Part shown: positions 39,974-48,715 of the stretch, one piece after another
How positions within the stretch are numbered: position 1 is the first letter of the stretch
Layout: the number at the start of each line of letters is the position of its first letter
Assembly (NCBI GenBank): GCA_963775975.1
Contig: CAVZKX010000001.1
Coordinates: 310,001 to 374,000 of the forward strand
DNA: 64,000 nucleotides
Direction of reading: 5' to 3'
From: JANXQG01 sp963775975
GTDB lineage: Bacteria; Planctomycetota; Planctomycetia; Pirellulales; Thermoguttaceae
Translations under genes and position numbers: made by a program
Notes under the pieces: model-generated
The model's database searches: none
What the model saw: only the letters and a program-made list of their open reading frames with translations
What the model was told of the DNA's origin: nothing

Positions 39974-40654
39974 ATGACAACGAAAGCCGTATTATTTGAC
40001 ATGGATGGCGTGCTCGTCGATTCCGAGCCGATCATCCGCGCGGCCGCGATCCGTGCGTTGGCTGAGTTCGGCGTCACCGCCCGGGATGAGGATTTCGCGC
40101 CGTTTGTCGGCGCGGGCGAGAACCGTTTCGTCGGCGGCGTGGCCGAGCTGCACGGCGCGAAGTTCGTGCCCGAAATGAAACACCGCACCTACGACTGGTA
40201 CTTGAAGCTGCTTCCTTCGATGGGCAAGGCGTATCCCGGCGGCCGGGAGCTAGTTGAGTTACTGAACAAGCAGGGCATTTTGTGCGCCGTAGCATCCGCC
40301 GCCGATCGTGTTAAGGTCGAGGCCAATTTGTCGCAGGTGGTGCGGATTCCGATGGAATGTTTCGGCGCCATCGTCATGGGCGAGGACGTGAAGCGACTGA
40401 AACCCAGCCCCGATATTTTTCTCGAAGCCGCGCGGCGGCTCGGCATCGCGCCGGCCGATTGTTGCGTGATCGAAGACGCCATAAACGGCGTTCAAGCGGC
40501 AAAGGCAGCAGGAATGCGTTGCGTGGCGGTGACGACGAGTTTTCAGGCGGAAAAATTGATGGCGGCGGGTGCGGATACTGTGACGGCAGCGATCTGCGAG
40601 ATTACGCTTGCAATTCTGGAAGTGAGCGAGGGTATGCGCCGTTACACGACGTAG
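39974..40654 (+). CDS. HAD-superfamily phosphatase / beta-phosphoglucomutase-like
   Basis: 226 residues. HAD motif I is VLFDMDGVLVDSEP (nucleophile Asp9, general acid Asp11). Motif II is in CAVASAADR, the motif III Lys in DVKRLKPSPDIF, and motif IV in CVIEDAINGVQAAKAAGM. The cap is the small helical type found in beta-phosphoglucomutases and phosphoglycolate phosphatases. The exact substrate cannot be fixed from sequence; the SEP motif after the acid is typical of sugar-phosphate mutase or phosphatase relatives. It starts 78 bases after the RND pump and is probably independent of it. Confidence 0.88.
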   Translation: MTTKAVLFDMDGVLVDSEPIIRAAAIRALAEFGVTARDEDFAPFVGAGENRFVGGVAELHGAKFVPEMKHRTYDWYLKLLPSMGKAYPGGRELVELLNKQGILCAVASAADRVKVEANLSQVVRIPMECFGAIVMGEDVKRLKPSPDIFLEAARRLGIAPADCCVIEDAINGVQAAKAAGMRCVAVTTSFQAEKLMAAGADTVTAAICEITLAILEVSEGMRRYTT

Positions 40655-40663
40655 CTTCCGACA

Positions 40664-40948
40664 TTAGATTGTAGTGTCGGGTCGCCAATCTACCGCCCAA
40701 GAGCCGACAAAGTTGGCATTCCAACGCACTATCGTATCATCATCAGGATGGGTCTCGAGAATTCTCTGTTCGATCAATAACTTGATGATCTCGTAAAGCA
40801 TGTTACCCACTGGATTATTTGACCAGAAGACATGTTTTGCGCGGTGCGAATCTGTATCAGGCCCCATCAGCCCAAGCGCAGTCGCCAAGTGGAATTCGGC
40901 GACGTCGATGTCGGTCCAGTCGGCAATTGGGTCTTTCAGTGTTCTCAT
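40664..40948 (-). CDS. Hypothetical protein coupled to mtnA
   Basis: 94 residues, no recognised domain, no signal peptide or membrane helix; mixed helix with acidic stretches (DPIADWTDIDVAEFHLATAL). Its ATG overlaps the mtnA stop as ATGA, good evidence that it is really translated and coupled. It ends 9 bases from the convergent HAD gene. The function is unknown; a link to methionine salvage is only positional. Confidence 0.65.
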   Translation of the reverse strand: MRTLKDPIADWTDIDVAEFHLATALGLMGPDTDSHRAKHVFWSNNPVGNMLYEIIKLLIEQRILETHPDDDTIVRWNANFVGSWAVDWRPDTTI

Positions 40949-42006
40949 GTGGTGGGCTGCGCAACCATCTCCGCAATCTTCCCGCTCGTCACCGGCCTGA
41001 TTACTCCCCGCTCGCAGATGATGGCCGCGATCAACTCCGCCGGCGTCACGTCGAACGCTGGATTGTAGACCTTCACACCTTCGGGCGCAGTCTGCCGGCC
41101 GAAGCCGTGGGTGACTTCGCGGGCGTCGCGCTGTTCGATGGGGATTTCCGCGCCGCTGGCGATCGAAAGGTCAAATGTACTCGTGGGAGCGGCGATGTAG
41201 AAGGGAATATTATGGGCGGCAGCGGCAACGGCAAGCCCGTAGGTTCCAATCTTGTTGGCCGAGTCGCCGTTGGCGGCGATGCGGTCCGCGCCGGTGACTA
41301 CGGCCTGCACGCGGCCCTCCCGCATCACCTGCGCGGCCATCGAATCGCAGATCAAAGTCACGTCGAGCCCAGCGTTTTGCAGTTCCCAGGCGGTGAGCCG
41401 CGCGCCCTGCAACAGCGGCCGGGTCTCGTCGGCATATATAACGAGGCGCTTGCCTTGCTCGGCAGCCATGAAGAAAACGGCTAGCGCAGTGCCGTATTCT
41501 GACGTGGCCAGCCCGCCCGCGTTGCAATGGGTGAGCACGCCTTGCCCGTCCTCTAACAGTTCCGCGCCATGCTCGCCGATCGCGCGGCACATGGCTCGGT
41601 CTTCGTCGTGGATCGCACCGGCTTCTTTGAGCAGACAGGCTGCAATCTCTGAAGGTGTTCGTCCGCGAAGCGTGTCGGCGGCCGCCTTCATGCGATCGAG
41701 CGCCCAAAAGAGATTGACGGCCGTCGGCCGGCTCGTGGCGAGGTACTCAGTCACTTCGTCCAAACGACGAAACAACGCGGCTTCATCCTGCCCGGCGACT
41801 GTTTGCAGCCCCGTGCAAACGCCATAAGCCGCGGCGATGCCGATAGCCGGCGCGCCGCGGACGCGCAGCATCTTGATCGCCTCCCAAACGCTATCCACGT
41901 CGCGGCAGTCGATCTCGACCAACTCGACTGGCAGCCGCGTCTGGTCGATCATCCGCAGGTGACCATCCGGCCCGCCGACCCAGTGCAGTGTTTCCGTCTT
42001 TGTCAT
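40945..42006 (-). CDS. mtnA: S-methyl-5-thioribose-1-phosphate isomerase
   Basis: 353 residues, normal length. Family blocks: VRGAPAIGIAAAYGV near the N-terminal third, THCNAGGLATSEYGTALAVF with the catalytic Cys, and VTGADRIAANGDSANKIGTYGLA with the catalytic Asp. Known reaction: isomerises the methylthioribose-1-phosphate ring to the ribulose form in methionine salvage. No other salvage gene is in the window. Upstream are two palindromes at 42016-42066; no SAM riboswitch fold was recognised. Confidence 0.95.
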   Translation of the reverse strand: MTKTETLHWVGGPDGHLRMIDQTRLPVELVEIDCRDVDSVWEAIKMLRVRGAPAIGIAAAYGVCTGLQTVAGQDEAALFRRLDEVTEYLATSRPTAVNLFWALDRMKAAADTLRGRTPSEIAACLLKEAGAIHDEDRAMCRAIGEHGAELLEDGQGVLTHCNAGGLATSEYGTALAVFFMAAEQGKRLVIYADETRPLLQGARLTAWELQNAGLDVTLICDSMAAQVMREGRVQAVVTGADRIAANGDSANKIGTYGLAVAAAAHNIPFYIAAPTSTFDLSIASGAEIPIEQRDAREVTHGFGRQTAPEGVKVYNPAFDVTPAELIAAIICERGVIRPVTSGKIAEMVAQPTT

Positions 42007-42011
42007 CGTAC

Positions 42012-42070
42012 GTACGTCAGGCTTTCCAGCCTGACCGGTCGGGGATGTCAGGCTAGAAAGCCTGACGTAC
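42012..42070. repeat. Pair of GTCAGGCT palindromes
   Basis: Two hairpins, 42016-42035 (GTCAGGCT-TTCC-AGCCTGAC) and 42047-42066 (GTCAGGCT-AGAA-AGCCTGAC), flanked by GTAC on their outer sides so the whole block is itself an inverted repeat. Located between purE and mtnA. A different word from the TCC-core family. Could terminate or attenuate purE read-through, or be a short mobile palindrome. Confidence 0.75.
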
Positions 42071-42078
42071 TTGTGTTT

Positions 42079-42585
42079 TCACGACTTCAATGTCGCTTGC
42101 AGCGCCGCGTCTTTCGCCAGAACTTTTTCCACCAGCCCGCGCTTGTAGGCGGTGTACTTCTCCTGCAACGCCGGATCGGCCAGACCAAGCATCTGCACGG
42201 CTAGCAATCCGGCATTTCGTGCCCCGCCGCTGCCGACTCCGACTGTCGCCACGGGCACGTCGCCCGGCATTTGTACCATCGAAAGGAGCGAATCAAGCCC
42301 GCCGGCCAAATCGGTCGCTACGGGAATGGCAATGACCGGCAGAATCGTATGCGCGGCGACGACTCCGGCCAGATGCGCGGCCCCGCCCGCCGCCGCGAGA
42401 ATCACCCGCAGGCCTCGTTTAGTAGCTGTCGATGCATATTCCTGCACGATATCCGGCGTGCGATGCGCGCTCATCACGCGGACTTCGTGAGGCACGTGAA
42501 ACTCGGCCAGTGCCGCCGCCGCGCCTTTGATCTTGGGCCAATCGCTATCGCTGCCCATGATGATGCCGACAAGGGGGGTGGACAT
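42079..42585 (-). CDS. purE: N5-carboxyaminoimidazole ribonucleotide mutase
   Basis: 168 residues, typical size. Family signatures: IIMGSDSDWP near residue 10, RVMSAHRTPD with the catalytic His, and AAAGGAAHLAGVVAAHT. Known reaction: moves the carboxylate of N5-CAIR to give CAIR in purine synthesis. purK is not nearby. Followed by the paired palindromes at 42016-42066. Confidence 0.96.
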   Translation of the reverse strand: MSTPLVGIIMGSDSDWPKIKGAAAALAEFHVPHEVRVMSAHRTPDIVQEYASTATKRGLRVILAAAGGAAHLAGVVAAHTILPVIAIPVATDLAGGLDSLLSMVQMPGDVPVATVGVGSGGARNAGLLAVQMLGLADPALQEKYTAYKRGLVEKVLAKDAALQATLKS

Positions 42586-42616
42586 AAGAGTTGAGAGTTG
42601 AGGGTTGAGAGTCAGT

Positions 42617-43024
42617 TCAAGGTTTCGTGAGGCTTCGAGTGAGCGAAGTTTTTAGACCGCTTAGCATTCGAGCCAATTCCTCGGCCTTCGCATACAAATC
42701 GTCCCGTTCTCGCTGTGTCATCCATGTCTGGCGAAATGCAATTTGCGACTGAGAGACCACTTCCATCAGCGAGCCATAGGCGATTTCAATGAAATGCGCA
42801 AAATCTCTTTTCGATAACCTGCCGGTTCCTTCCGCAACATTTAATGAAATGGACACCGCTGCACGGCGCATCTGGCTGGTAAGCCCGAATCGCTCGTCGC
42901 TTGGAAAGTGTCCTGTGATTTCGTAGACGATTTGCGCAAAGTCGAGCGCTTTCTGCCAAACGTCAAGCTTTTCGGATCGAAACAAGACTTGCTTCCTCTC
43001 GATGCTGAAATTCTTGACACTCAA
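42617..43024 (-). CDS. Four-helix-bundle protein (23S rRNA intervening-sequence type)
   Basis: 135 residues. The family pattern is clear: KLDVWQKALDFAQIVYEITGHFPSDERFGLTSQMRRAAVSISLNVAEGTGR, then DFAHFIEIAYGSLMEVVSQ. This small family was first seen inside 23S rRNA intervening sequences but is common as free-standing genes with unknown function; a variant partners reverse transcriptase in diversity-generating retroelements. No reverse transcriptase or variable repeat is present here. It lies 3 bases after alanine dehydrogenase, so the two may be co-transcribed. Confidence 0.88.
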   Translation of the reverse strand: MSVKNFSIERKQVLFRSEKLDVWQKALDFAQIVYEITGHFPSDERFGLTSQMRRAAVSISLNVAEGTGRLSKRDFAHFIEIAYGSLMEVVSQSQIAFRQTWMTQRERDDLYAKAEELARMLSGLKTSLTRSLTKP

Positions 43025-43027
43025 CTC

Positions 43028-44137
43028 TCAGACCGCGAACCTCGGATTGTACTTCATCTCGAAAGTCTCCGCCACCGCCCGGTTCGTCACTTCGCCCTTG
43101 TATAGATTGATCGCCCGCGCGACTGGCTTGAGCATTTCTGCCGCCGCATCAATGCCGCGATTGGCGATCTGCAAGGCCCAAGGCAGCGTCACATTGCACA
43201 ACGCATAAGTACTCGTGCGGCCGACCGCGCCGGGCATGTTTGTCACGCAGTAGTGCAGCACGTCGTCCACGAGATACGTCGGGTTGCTATGCGTCGTCGG
43301 GCGGCTTGTGGCCACGCAGCCGCCCTGGTCGATCGCCACGTCGATGATCACGCTGCCCGGCTTCATCAGCTTCAGGTCTTCGCGCTCGATCAGCCGCGGC
43401 GCCTTCGCGCCGGGCACGAGCACCGCGCCGATCACCAGGTCCGCCCGCTGAAGCTGCTGGCGAACCGTTTCGCGGTCGCTGAAAAGCACGGTCACGTTCG
43501 GCGGCATGATGTCATCGAGGTAACGGAGACGGTCCATGTTGATGTCCAAGAGGCCGATATTGGCGCGGAAGCCGGCGGCGATCTTGGCCGCGTTGGCGCC
43601 CACGACGCCGCCGCCGAGGATCGTGATATGCGCCGGATCGACGCCCGGCACGCCGCCCAGCAGGATGCCGCGGCCCATCTGCGGGCGTTCGAGATATTTG
43701 GCCCCTTCCTGGATGCTCATCCGCCCGGCGACTTCGCTCATCGGCGTCAAAAGCGGCAGGCGGCCTTGATCGTCGCTGAGGGTTTCGTAGGCGACGGCAA
43801 TCGATCCGGTGGCGAGCAGGTCCTCGGTGAGCTTGCGGTCGGCGGCCAAGTGGAAGTAGGTAAAAACGATCTGGCCGGGCCGCAGCAGTTTGCACTCGAC
43901 CTCTTGCGGCTCCTTGACCTTGACGATCATATCGGCGCGGCCAAACACTTCGTCCGCCGTCGCAACGATCTCCGCGCCGTGGCGGACGTATTCCTCATCG
44001 CCGAGCCCCGACCCGGCCCCGGCCAAGGTCTCGACCAGTACACGATGCCCAGCCCTCGTCAGCTCTTCCGCCCCGACGGGCAGCAGTCCGACGCGGTATT
44101 CGTCACGTTTGATTTCTTTGGGGATGCCGATGAGCAT
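43028..44137 (-). CDS. ald: Alanine dehydrogenase
   Basis: 369 residues. MLIGIPKEIKRDEYRVGLLP at the start. The substrate-side Lys lies in MIVKVKEPQEVE and the catalytic His in VFTYFHLAADRKL. The NAD-binding loop is ITILGGGVVGANAAKIAAGF. The C-terminal block is NMPGAVGRTSTYALCN. Known reaction: reversible NAD-dependent deamination of L-alanine to pyruvate and ammonia. Length and motifs are complete. Confidence 0.96.
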   Translation of the reverse strand: MLIGIPKEIKRDEYRVGLLPVGAEELTRAGHRVLVETLAGAGSGLGDEEYVRHGAEIVATADEVFGRADMIVKVKEPQEVECKLLRPGQIVFTYFHLAADRKLTEDLLATGSIAVAYETLSDDQGRLPLLTPMSEVAGRMSIQEGAKYLERPQMGRGILLGGVPGVDPAHITILGGGVVGANAAKIAAGFRANIGLLDINMDRLRYLDDIMPPNVTVLFSDRETVRQQLQRADLVIGAVLVPGAKAPRLIEREDLKLMKPGSVIIDVAIDQGGCVATSRPTTHSNPTYLVDDVLHYCVTNMPGAVGRTSTYALCNVTLPWALQIANRGIDAAAEMLKPVARAINLYKGEVTNRAVAETFEMKYNPRFAV

Positions 44138-44172
44138 GGGTTGGATAGCTTCCTTTCGTGCTTGTCTTCGAC

Positions 44173-44700
44173 CTAAAATCCAATGCGGGGGCGCGGTTGT
44201 TCCGGCGGTTCCTGCATTGCTTTGAAGACTCGGATGATAGACTGTATTTGGTCGTCGTGGAGTTGAACCGTTTCCGCTAGCTGCCGGAGTTGCTCGACCA
44301 ATTCGCCCGGCGTGGCCAGCAATCGTCGCAGCCGGACAAAGGTCCGCATGATCTCGATGTTTACCTTCACCGCGGTGGGGGAACGAAGGACGCTGGAGAG
44401 CATCGCAACGCCGTGTTCGGTGAATGCCCGAGGCAGCTTTCGAACGCCTCCACGGCCGATCTTTGATGTCGCAATTTGCGACATCAAAGCCGTAAACTCT
44501 TGCTGCGTAAGCTGATACGCAAAATCCTCAGGGAACCTTTCGAAGTTTCTGGCGACTTGCTCATTGAGTCGCCGAGTCGTCACTCCAAATAGTTTCGCGA
44601 GGTCCGAATCGAGCATCACCCGCTGCCCGCGGACGACATGGACCAAGGTCTCGATTTCCTGGGGAACGAGGGCAATTTGTCGTGATTTTTTCTTCGCCAT
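44173..44700 (-). CDS. ORF6N-domain protein
   Basis: About 175 residues from the ATG at 44700 (MAKKKSRQIALVPQEIETLV); in-frame starts exist up to 44760, but the conserved part begins here. The ORF6N domain (about 17-110) includes VRGQRVMLDSDLAKLFGVTTRRLNEQVARN, FPEDFAYQL and LPRAFTEHGVAMLSSVLRS. The C-terminus is a heptad-like helix (LVEQLRQLAETVQLHDDQIQSI). The domain is known from phage and mobile-element proteins and is thought to bind DNA. Codons for residues 61-80 contain a perfect palindrome (44461-44489), and this stretch is repeated in the array just upstream of the gene. Autoregulation through these sites is plausible. Confidence 0.88.
   Translation of the reverse strand: MAKKKSRQIALVPQEIETLVHVVRGQRVMLDSDLAKLFGVTTRRLNEQVARNFERFPEDFAYQLTQQEFTALMSQIATSKIGRGGVRKLPRAFTEHGVAMLSSVLRSPTAVKVNIEIMRTFVRLRRLLATPGELVEQLRQLAETVQLHDDQIQSIIRVFKAMQEPPEQPRPRIGF
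44461..44489. repeat. Palindrome inside the ORF6N coding sequence
   Basis: Perfect 14-bp arms (CTTTGATGTCGCAA / TTGCGACATCAAAG) around one base, covering the codons for LMSQIATSK. The following 30 bases (GTAAACTCTTGC...GATACG) also match the spacer of the intergenic array, so this is the likely parent copy of the 60-bp repeat. Confidence 0.9.
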
Positions 44701-44789
44701 ATCAACCCGGCCCCTTGAAAAGCCGTACTCAAGACTCATTTCGAGCATCATACATTCCAAACCAATTTATGACGACCGGCGCTCGTGAG

Positions 44790-45018
44790 CTTTGAGGTCG
44801 CAAATTGCGACTTCAAGTTTGTAAACCATTGCGGCAAAAGGAGATAGGAAGGGCGATTGCGTTGCGTTTGATATCGCAAATTGCGATATCAATGTCGTAA
44901 CGTCTTGCTATATAAGGAGATACGATTTTGATATCACAGTTTGTGACATCAAGCTCGTAAACCATTGCCAAATAAGAAGATACGAACTTGAGGTCACAAA
45001 TTGTGACCTCAAGTTCGT
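44790..45018. repeat. Array of four ~60-bp palindromic repeats derived from ORF6N codons
   Basis: Palindrome centres are at 44804, 44880, 44940 and 45000; the last three are spaced exactly 60 bases apart. Arms are TTGA-NN-TC(G/A)CAA and its complement. The copy at 44868-44892 is perfect over 12 bp and the copy at 44982-45018 perfect over 18 bp. The other two have one and two mismatches. Between the hairpins lies a shared spacer of the type CGTAAACCATTGC...AAGGAGATACGA. Translated on the minus strand, the copies give FTNLKSQFATS, LISQFAIS, FTSLMSQTVIS and TNLRSQFVTS, all like FTALMSQIATS of the ORF6N protein. It fills most of the 429-base gap between the ORF6N gene and the gene at 45130. Confidence 0.9.
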
Positions 45019-45129
45019 GAGTAAGAAATGTAGAAAACTCAAAGCTGCGGTATCTACAAAGGCCAAACTTCGCTACGTTGTCTCCAGCTTCCCATTTTCT
45101 GTTCCAAAATCAGTAGCGGAGCATGAGGC

Positions 45130-46305
45130 ATGAACCCATTGTCTGGCCGACTCGCGGTCGTTTATTACTTTGCGGTTTTTACCACGATCACTGCAAGCCT
45201 CGGAGCCGAGCCAAAGATGTCGGATGGCGACCGCGCCGAACTCGCAACGCTTCGCCGAACCGTTGAACAAGGTTACGCCAAATTGGACCATTTCACAATG
45301 GACTGTTTTGGTTATGCCGCTGACACGAAGCAAGGCAAGCCGGCGGACAGCATTTACTTCGGCGGAATGCGCTATGTTTTCGATCGTAAGACCAAGCGAT
45401 TAGCTATTGTCAAGCAAGGCGAGCCTAACCTCTTGATCCAGGACCACCACCTGTTTCTTTTTCTTTGGGAAGATGCGGCCACGGGAGTTAGTACCTACTT
45501 GGAAATCGTCGAGGAACACCCAATCACCTGGGACGACGTAGATAAAGCTGAGGAGATTGTCCGAAAGCAGTGCCCCTTGGCCAGCTATGAGCGACTCGAC
45601 CATTGCATGATTTTGCCCCTGCTCGATGGCGGCACCGACCGGCTCTTTGCTGGTGCGATCCGCGTCCTCAGACGAGGAGAAGACAAAGAATCGATTAGCG
45701 TCTTTGAGTTGGGACATCCGCAATATAAGATCACCATTGGCCTGCCGCAGCCCACGACGAAGCTCGACCCCGCGCAGTATCCACGCTGCTTCCGCGTGGA
45801 GAGTGGCGCGACAAAGCTCTCATACGCCGTCGATTCGACGGGAATAGTTTCCGCGGTGACCGGCGTCGCGGCTCGAGAGGACGTGTTCGCGCTCCCCGGC
45901 AATCCCGTCTTCATTCTGAAGAAGAACTGCGGCTTCAATGGAAATGGGCAGCAACCCGGGAAGATCACCGAAGCGGCCCTTGAACTGCCGAAAGACGCCA
46001 AGCGTATTGGCATAGTTGAATTGAAAGCGGCATGTCTCGCTGCGAATAAGGCAGAAGGGATCGAAGCTCTCCAAGCAAGGCTGACACAACTTGAAAAGGA
46101 GCAGAAAGAAAACTTCAACATGGAAAAGTTGCTCCAGTCCGCAATCGCGGAAGCTCAGGGTAGCAAGTCAGTCGACACAATGGTCAATCTACAGGCGGAT
46201 CTAAGTGAAGCTCGAGGCCGGGACCAGACGTATTGCTACGTGATACCGCGCCTGCGCGCGCTGATTTCCGATCTACAACGGTCGGACACTAAAAGCAAAC
46301 ACTGA
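45130..46305 (+). CDS. Exported hypothetical protein with C-terminal coiled coil
   Basis: 391 residues. Signal peptide at 1-26 (cleavage after TASLGA). Residues about 30-250 contain strands such as FTMDCFGYAADTKQGKPADSIYFGGMRYVFDRKTKRLAIV, loosely like lipoprotein-carrier (LolA-type) proteins that process model or scaffold peptides, but no confident family. Residues about 290-391 form a charged coiled coil (IEALQARLTQLEKEQKENFNMEKLLQSAIAEAQ). It starts just after the ORF6N repeat array, so its promoter may lie in or beside the repeats. Function unknown. Confidence 0.65.
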   Translation: MNPLSGRLAVVYYFAVFTTITASLGAEPKMSDGDRAELATLRRTVEQGYAKLDHFTMDCFGYAADTKQGKPADSIYFGGMRYVFDRKTKRLAIVKQGEPNLLIQDHHLFLFLWEDAATGVSTYLEIVEEHPITWDDVDKAEEIVRKQCPLASYERLDHCMILPLLDGGTDRLFAGAIRVLRRGEDKESISVFELGHPQYKITIGLPQPTTKLDPAQYPRCFRVESGATKLSYAVDSTGIVSAVTGVAAREDVFALPGNPVFILKKNCGFNGNGQQPGKITEAALELPKDAKRIGIVELKAACLAANKAEGIEALQARLTQLEKEQKENFNMEKLLQSAIAEAQGSKSVDTMVNLQADLSEARGRDQTYCYVIPRLRALISDLQRSDTKSKH

Positions 46306-47274
46306 GCTTCGTCTCGCACGAGTCATCTACTCCATCGGACGAGTCAGCGTGCGACAACGGCACTGACATCACTTCTAAGCCCGCGGCAGTGGCCGGCACA
46401 ATCCGCGAGGATTCCGCGCACTTGGCACGATAGTTGTTATCTCTTGTATATTACTGTTTACATACCAAAATGGCAGCCGGCCGCGCGGCCCTCAAAGGAT
46501 GGGCATGGCGGCAACAAATGCTTTTCCGCGGACAAATTGCGACAAAAAGCGACAGCGGGCAGTTTCGCCGCGGAAAACGACCATGCGAAAAAGTGCGACT
46601 TGGCTTTCGGCGGGCAATAACCGCGGAGAAATCCTGGAAAACCCGGTGAAACCACCGCAAATCGCCGGTTTTTCCAGGATTTGTCGGATGACGCAAATGT
46701 GTGGGGTGGGCCGAGCGAAGCGAGTCGCAACGGATCAAAGCCCGACGCGCAAGCGAGCGGGGAGTTGCGGCCCACTTGCTTGCGCGTCGGGCTTTAATGA
46801 CTGCCGCAAGGGACCCCGGTGGGACTCGCGGTGCTCGGCCCACCCTACAGACTGCCTGCAACGTGACGCACCATGTACAAAATCAAGCACCAACCTCGCC
46901 TAGATTAACGCGAGATGCAAACATGCGTAAGTCGTTTGATGGCACTACGTTACAGTTGAATACAACCCAAGCACCAGCACCGCCAAAACGCGGAGGCGGT
47001 GCGTGGTGCACTGTTGGAGTTCCGGCTTTAGCCGGCAATTCAAAGCTGTCGTCGGTAGTTAATGCCGCCTAAAGGCGAAGCTCGGGCGTAGCAAAGGGAG
47101 TACGCAAAGAGGCGGTATATGTATAGTAATGAACGGTGGAAAGAAGGCCGAAATGTGTTCACTTTTGTTCACCTGTGTTCACTTTCCGCGAGCCCGAAGG
47201 CAGTCGAGCAGGATCGCGCGAAAACCACCGGCGTCAAAAGAGTGGGTTTTTCGCCGGCCGCCCAGGCACTTCGC
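46306..47274. other. Gene-poor intergenic region with several inverted repeats
   Basis: About 970 bases; short ORFs here have no family and overlap repeats. Contents: an inverted pair AAATCCTGGAAAA / TTTTCCAGGATTT (46629-46641 and 46670-46682), the nested element at 46704-46845, and a block near 47020-47085 with mirrored CCGGCTTTAGCCGG and GCCGCCTAAAGGCG words. It separates the plus-strand gene at 45130 from the end of der. Nothing else recognised. Confidence 0.6.
46704..46845. repeat. 142-bp nested inverted-repeat element
   Basis: Perfect 13-bp terminal repeats (GGGTGGGCCGAGC / GCTCGGCCCACCC) enclose a second perfect 18-bp inverted pair (46737-46754 and 46778-46795, AAAGCCCGACGCGCAAGC type). 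It has no ORF of note. The structure is that of a small non-autonomous (MITE-like) element or a long folded RNA. Confidence 0.75.
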
Positions 47275-48631
47275 TCACCCCTCCGTCGTCAAATCAATCT
47301 CATTCCGCTCGTCCGACTTTTCTCGGCGGCGGAGGTAGAGCTTGATGGGCACCTCGTTGAACTTAAGCTGATCGCGAAAAACGCCCAAGAGATAGCGCTG
47401 ATAGTTCTGAGCAATCAATTTCGGCTCGTTGCAGAAAAGTACGATTGTCGGCGGTTGCTCGGCCACTTGCATGGCAAAGAAAATCCGCGCGCGGCGGTTC
47501 TGATGCGTGGGCGGAGGGTTTTTTTCGACTGCCGCCCGCAAGAGTTTGTTGAGTCGCGAGGTCGTCAGCCGCATCCGACACTGCTTGAAGAGCATCTGCG
47601 CGTGGTTGAGCATTGCCTTGACGTTCTTGCCCGTCTGTCCGGTGATGAAGGCGATCGGCACGTAGTGCATCGTGCGGAACGTGTCGCGCAGGTACTTGAC
47701 CCACTTCTCCATCGGCATCGAGTCGGCCATGAGATCCCACTTGTTGATGACAAATATGCACGGCTTGTATTGCTCGGCGATGTAGCTGCAAAGCTGCTTA
47801 TCGACCTTGCTGATCCGCTGCGAGGCATCGAAGAACAAGAGCACCACATCGGCCCGGCGGATCGCCCGTTGGGCCCGGTGCGAGCTGTAAAAATCGATGT
47901 CGGTCGCCATGCTCTTGCCGCGGCGGAAGCCGGGCGTGTCGATGGCGACGAACGACTTGCCGTCCATTTCGTAGCGGACGTTCGATCGAATCGCGTGTCG
48001 TGCCGGGCACCTCGCTGACGATCACTCGTTCGGCCTGCGCGAGCGTGTTCACCAAGGTACTCTTGCCCGTATTTCGCCGGCCGACGATGGCCACCTTCAT
48101 CACGCCGTCTTCCGGCGGCACGTCGTCAGCGTCCTCCGGCGGCAGTTTTTCCAACACCGCCTCGATCAGCTCATCCTTGCCGCGCTTTTCCTTCGCACTG
48201 GTCGGCAGCACCTTGCGGCCCATGCGGTGGAACTCGTCTGCCTGGCTGTCCAAACTGGAATGATCGGCTTTATTGGCAATGCAGATTACGGGCACTTGGA
48301 CGTACCGCAGTCGCTCGTCGACTTTACGGTCCAGCGGCATCATGCCCTCGCGGGTATCGACGACGAAGAGGATCACCTTGGCCGAATCGATAGCCGAATC
48401 GATTTGCTCTTCGATCTGCTCCGTGAGGTTGTCGGCATCCTCAATACCCATTCCGCCCGTATCGACCAACTCGACAAACCGATCTCCGAACTGCACGAGG
48501 TGCGTGACGCGGTCGCGCGTAACTCCGGCGGTGGGATCGACGATGGCCAGACGCTTCCCTGCGAGCCAGTTAAAAAGGCTCGATTTGCCCACGTTGGGCC
48601 GGCCGACGATGGCGACTTGCGGAACTCCCAT
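47275..48631 (-). CDS. der: Ribosome-assembly GTPase Der (EngA), frameshifted
   Basis: The start ATG at 48631 begins MGVPQVAIVGRPNVGKSSLF. First G domain: GRPNVGKSS, DTGGMG, NKAD. Second G domain: GRRNTGKSTLVN, then DTPGFR and NKWDL. The KH-like C-terminal domain follows to 47275. The reading frame breaks at about 47981-47982 between RDSI and VRYEMDGKSF; removing one T there (one A on the coding strand) gives RDSIDVRYEMDG. Der is known as essential for 50S maturation in bacteria studied, so the break is very probably a sequence error. Full length would be about 452 residues, normal for the family. Confidence 0.92.
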
Positions 48632-48715
48632 GATTTGCCTATCTTAGTTGATGGGCGCTCTTTAGACCAGTCCGGGGGCAAAAGATGCACCGCAATTCCG
48701 AGGAAAATAATTGAA

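Noticed and set aside
42012..42078. SAM riboswitch upstream of mtnA
   Set aside because: Only two simple hairpins are present; no riboswitch core could be folded by eye.
42617..43024. Diversity-generating retroelement accessory protein
   Set aside because: The four-helix family fits, but no reverse transcriptase, template repeat or variable repeat was found nearby.
44819..44833. TTGTAAACC, resembling half of a BirA biotin operator
   Set aside because: No matching inverted half-site; the word is part of the ORF6N repeat spacer and is far from bioB.
44790..45018. Possible CRISPR array
   Set aside because: Repeats are long palindromes, and the parts between them are conserved rather than unique spacers; no cas genes.
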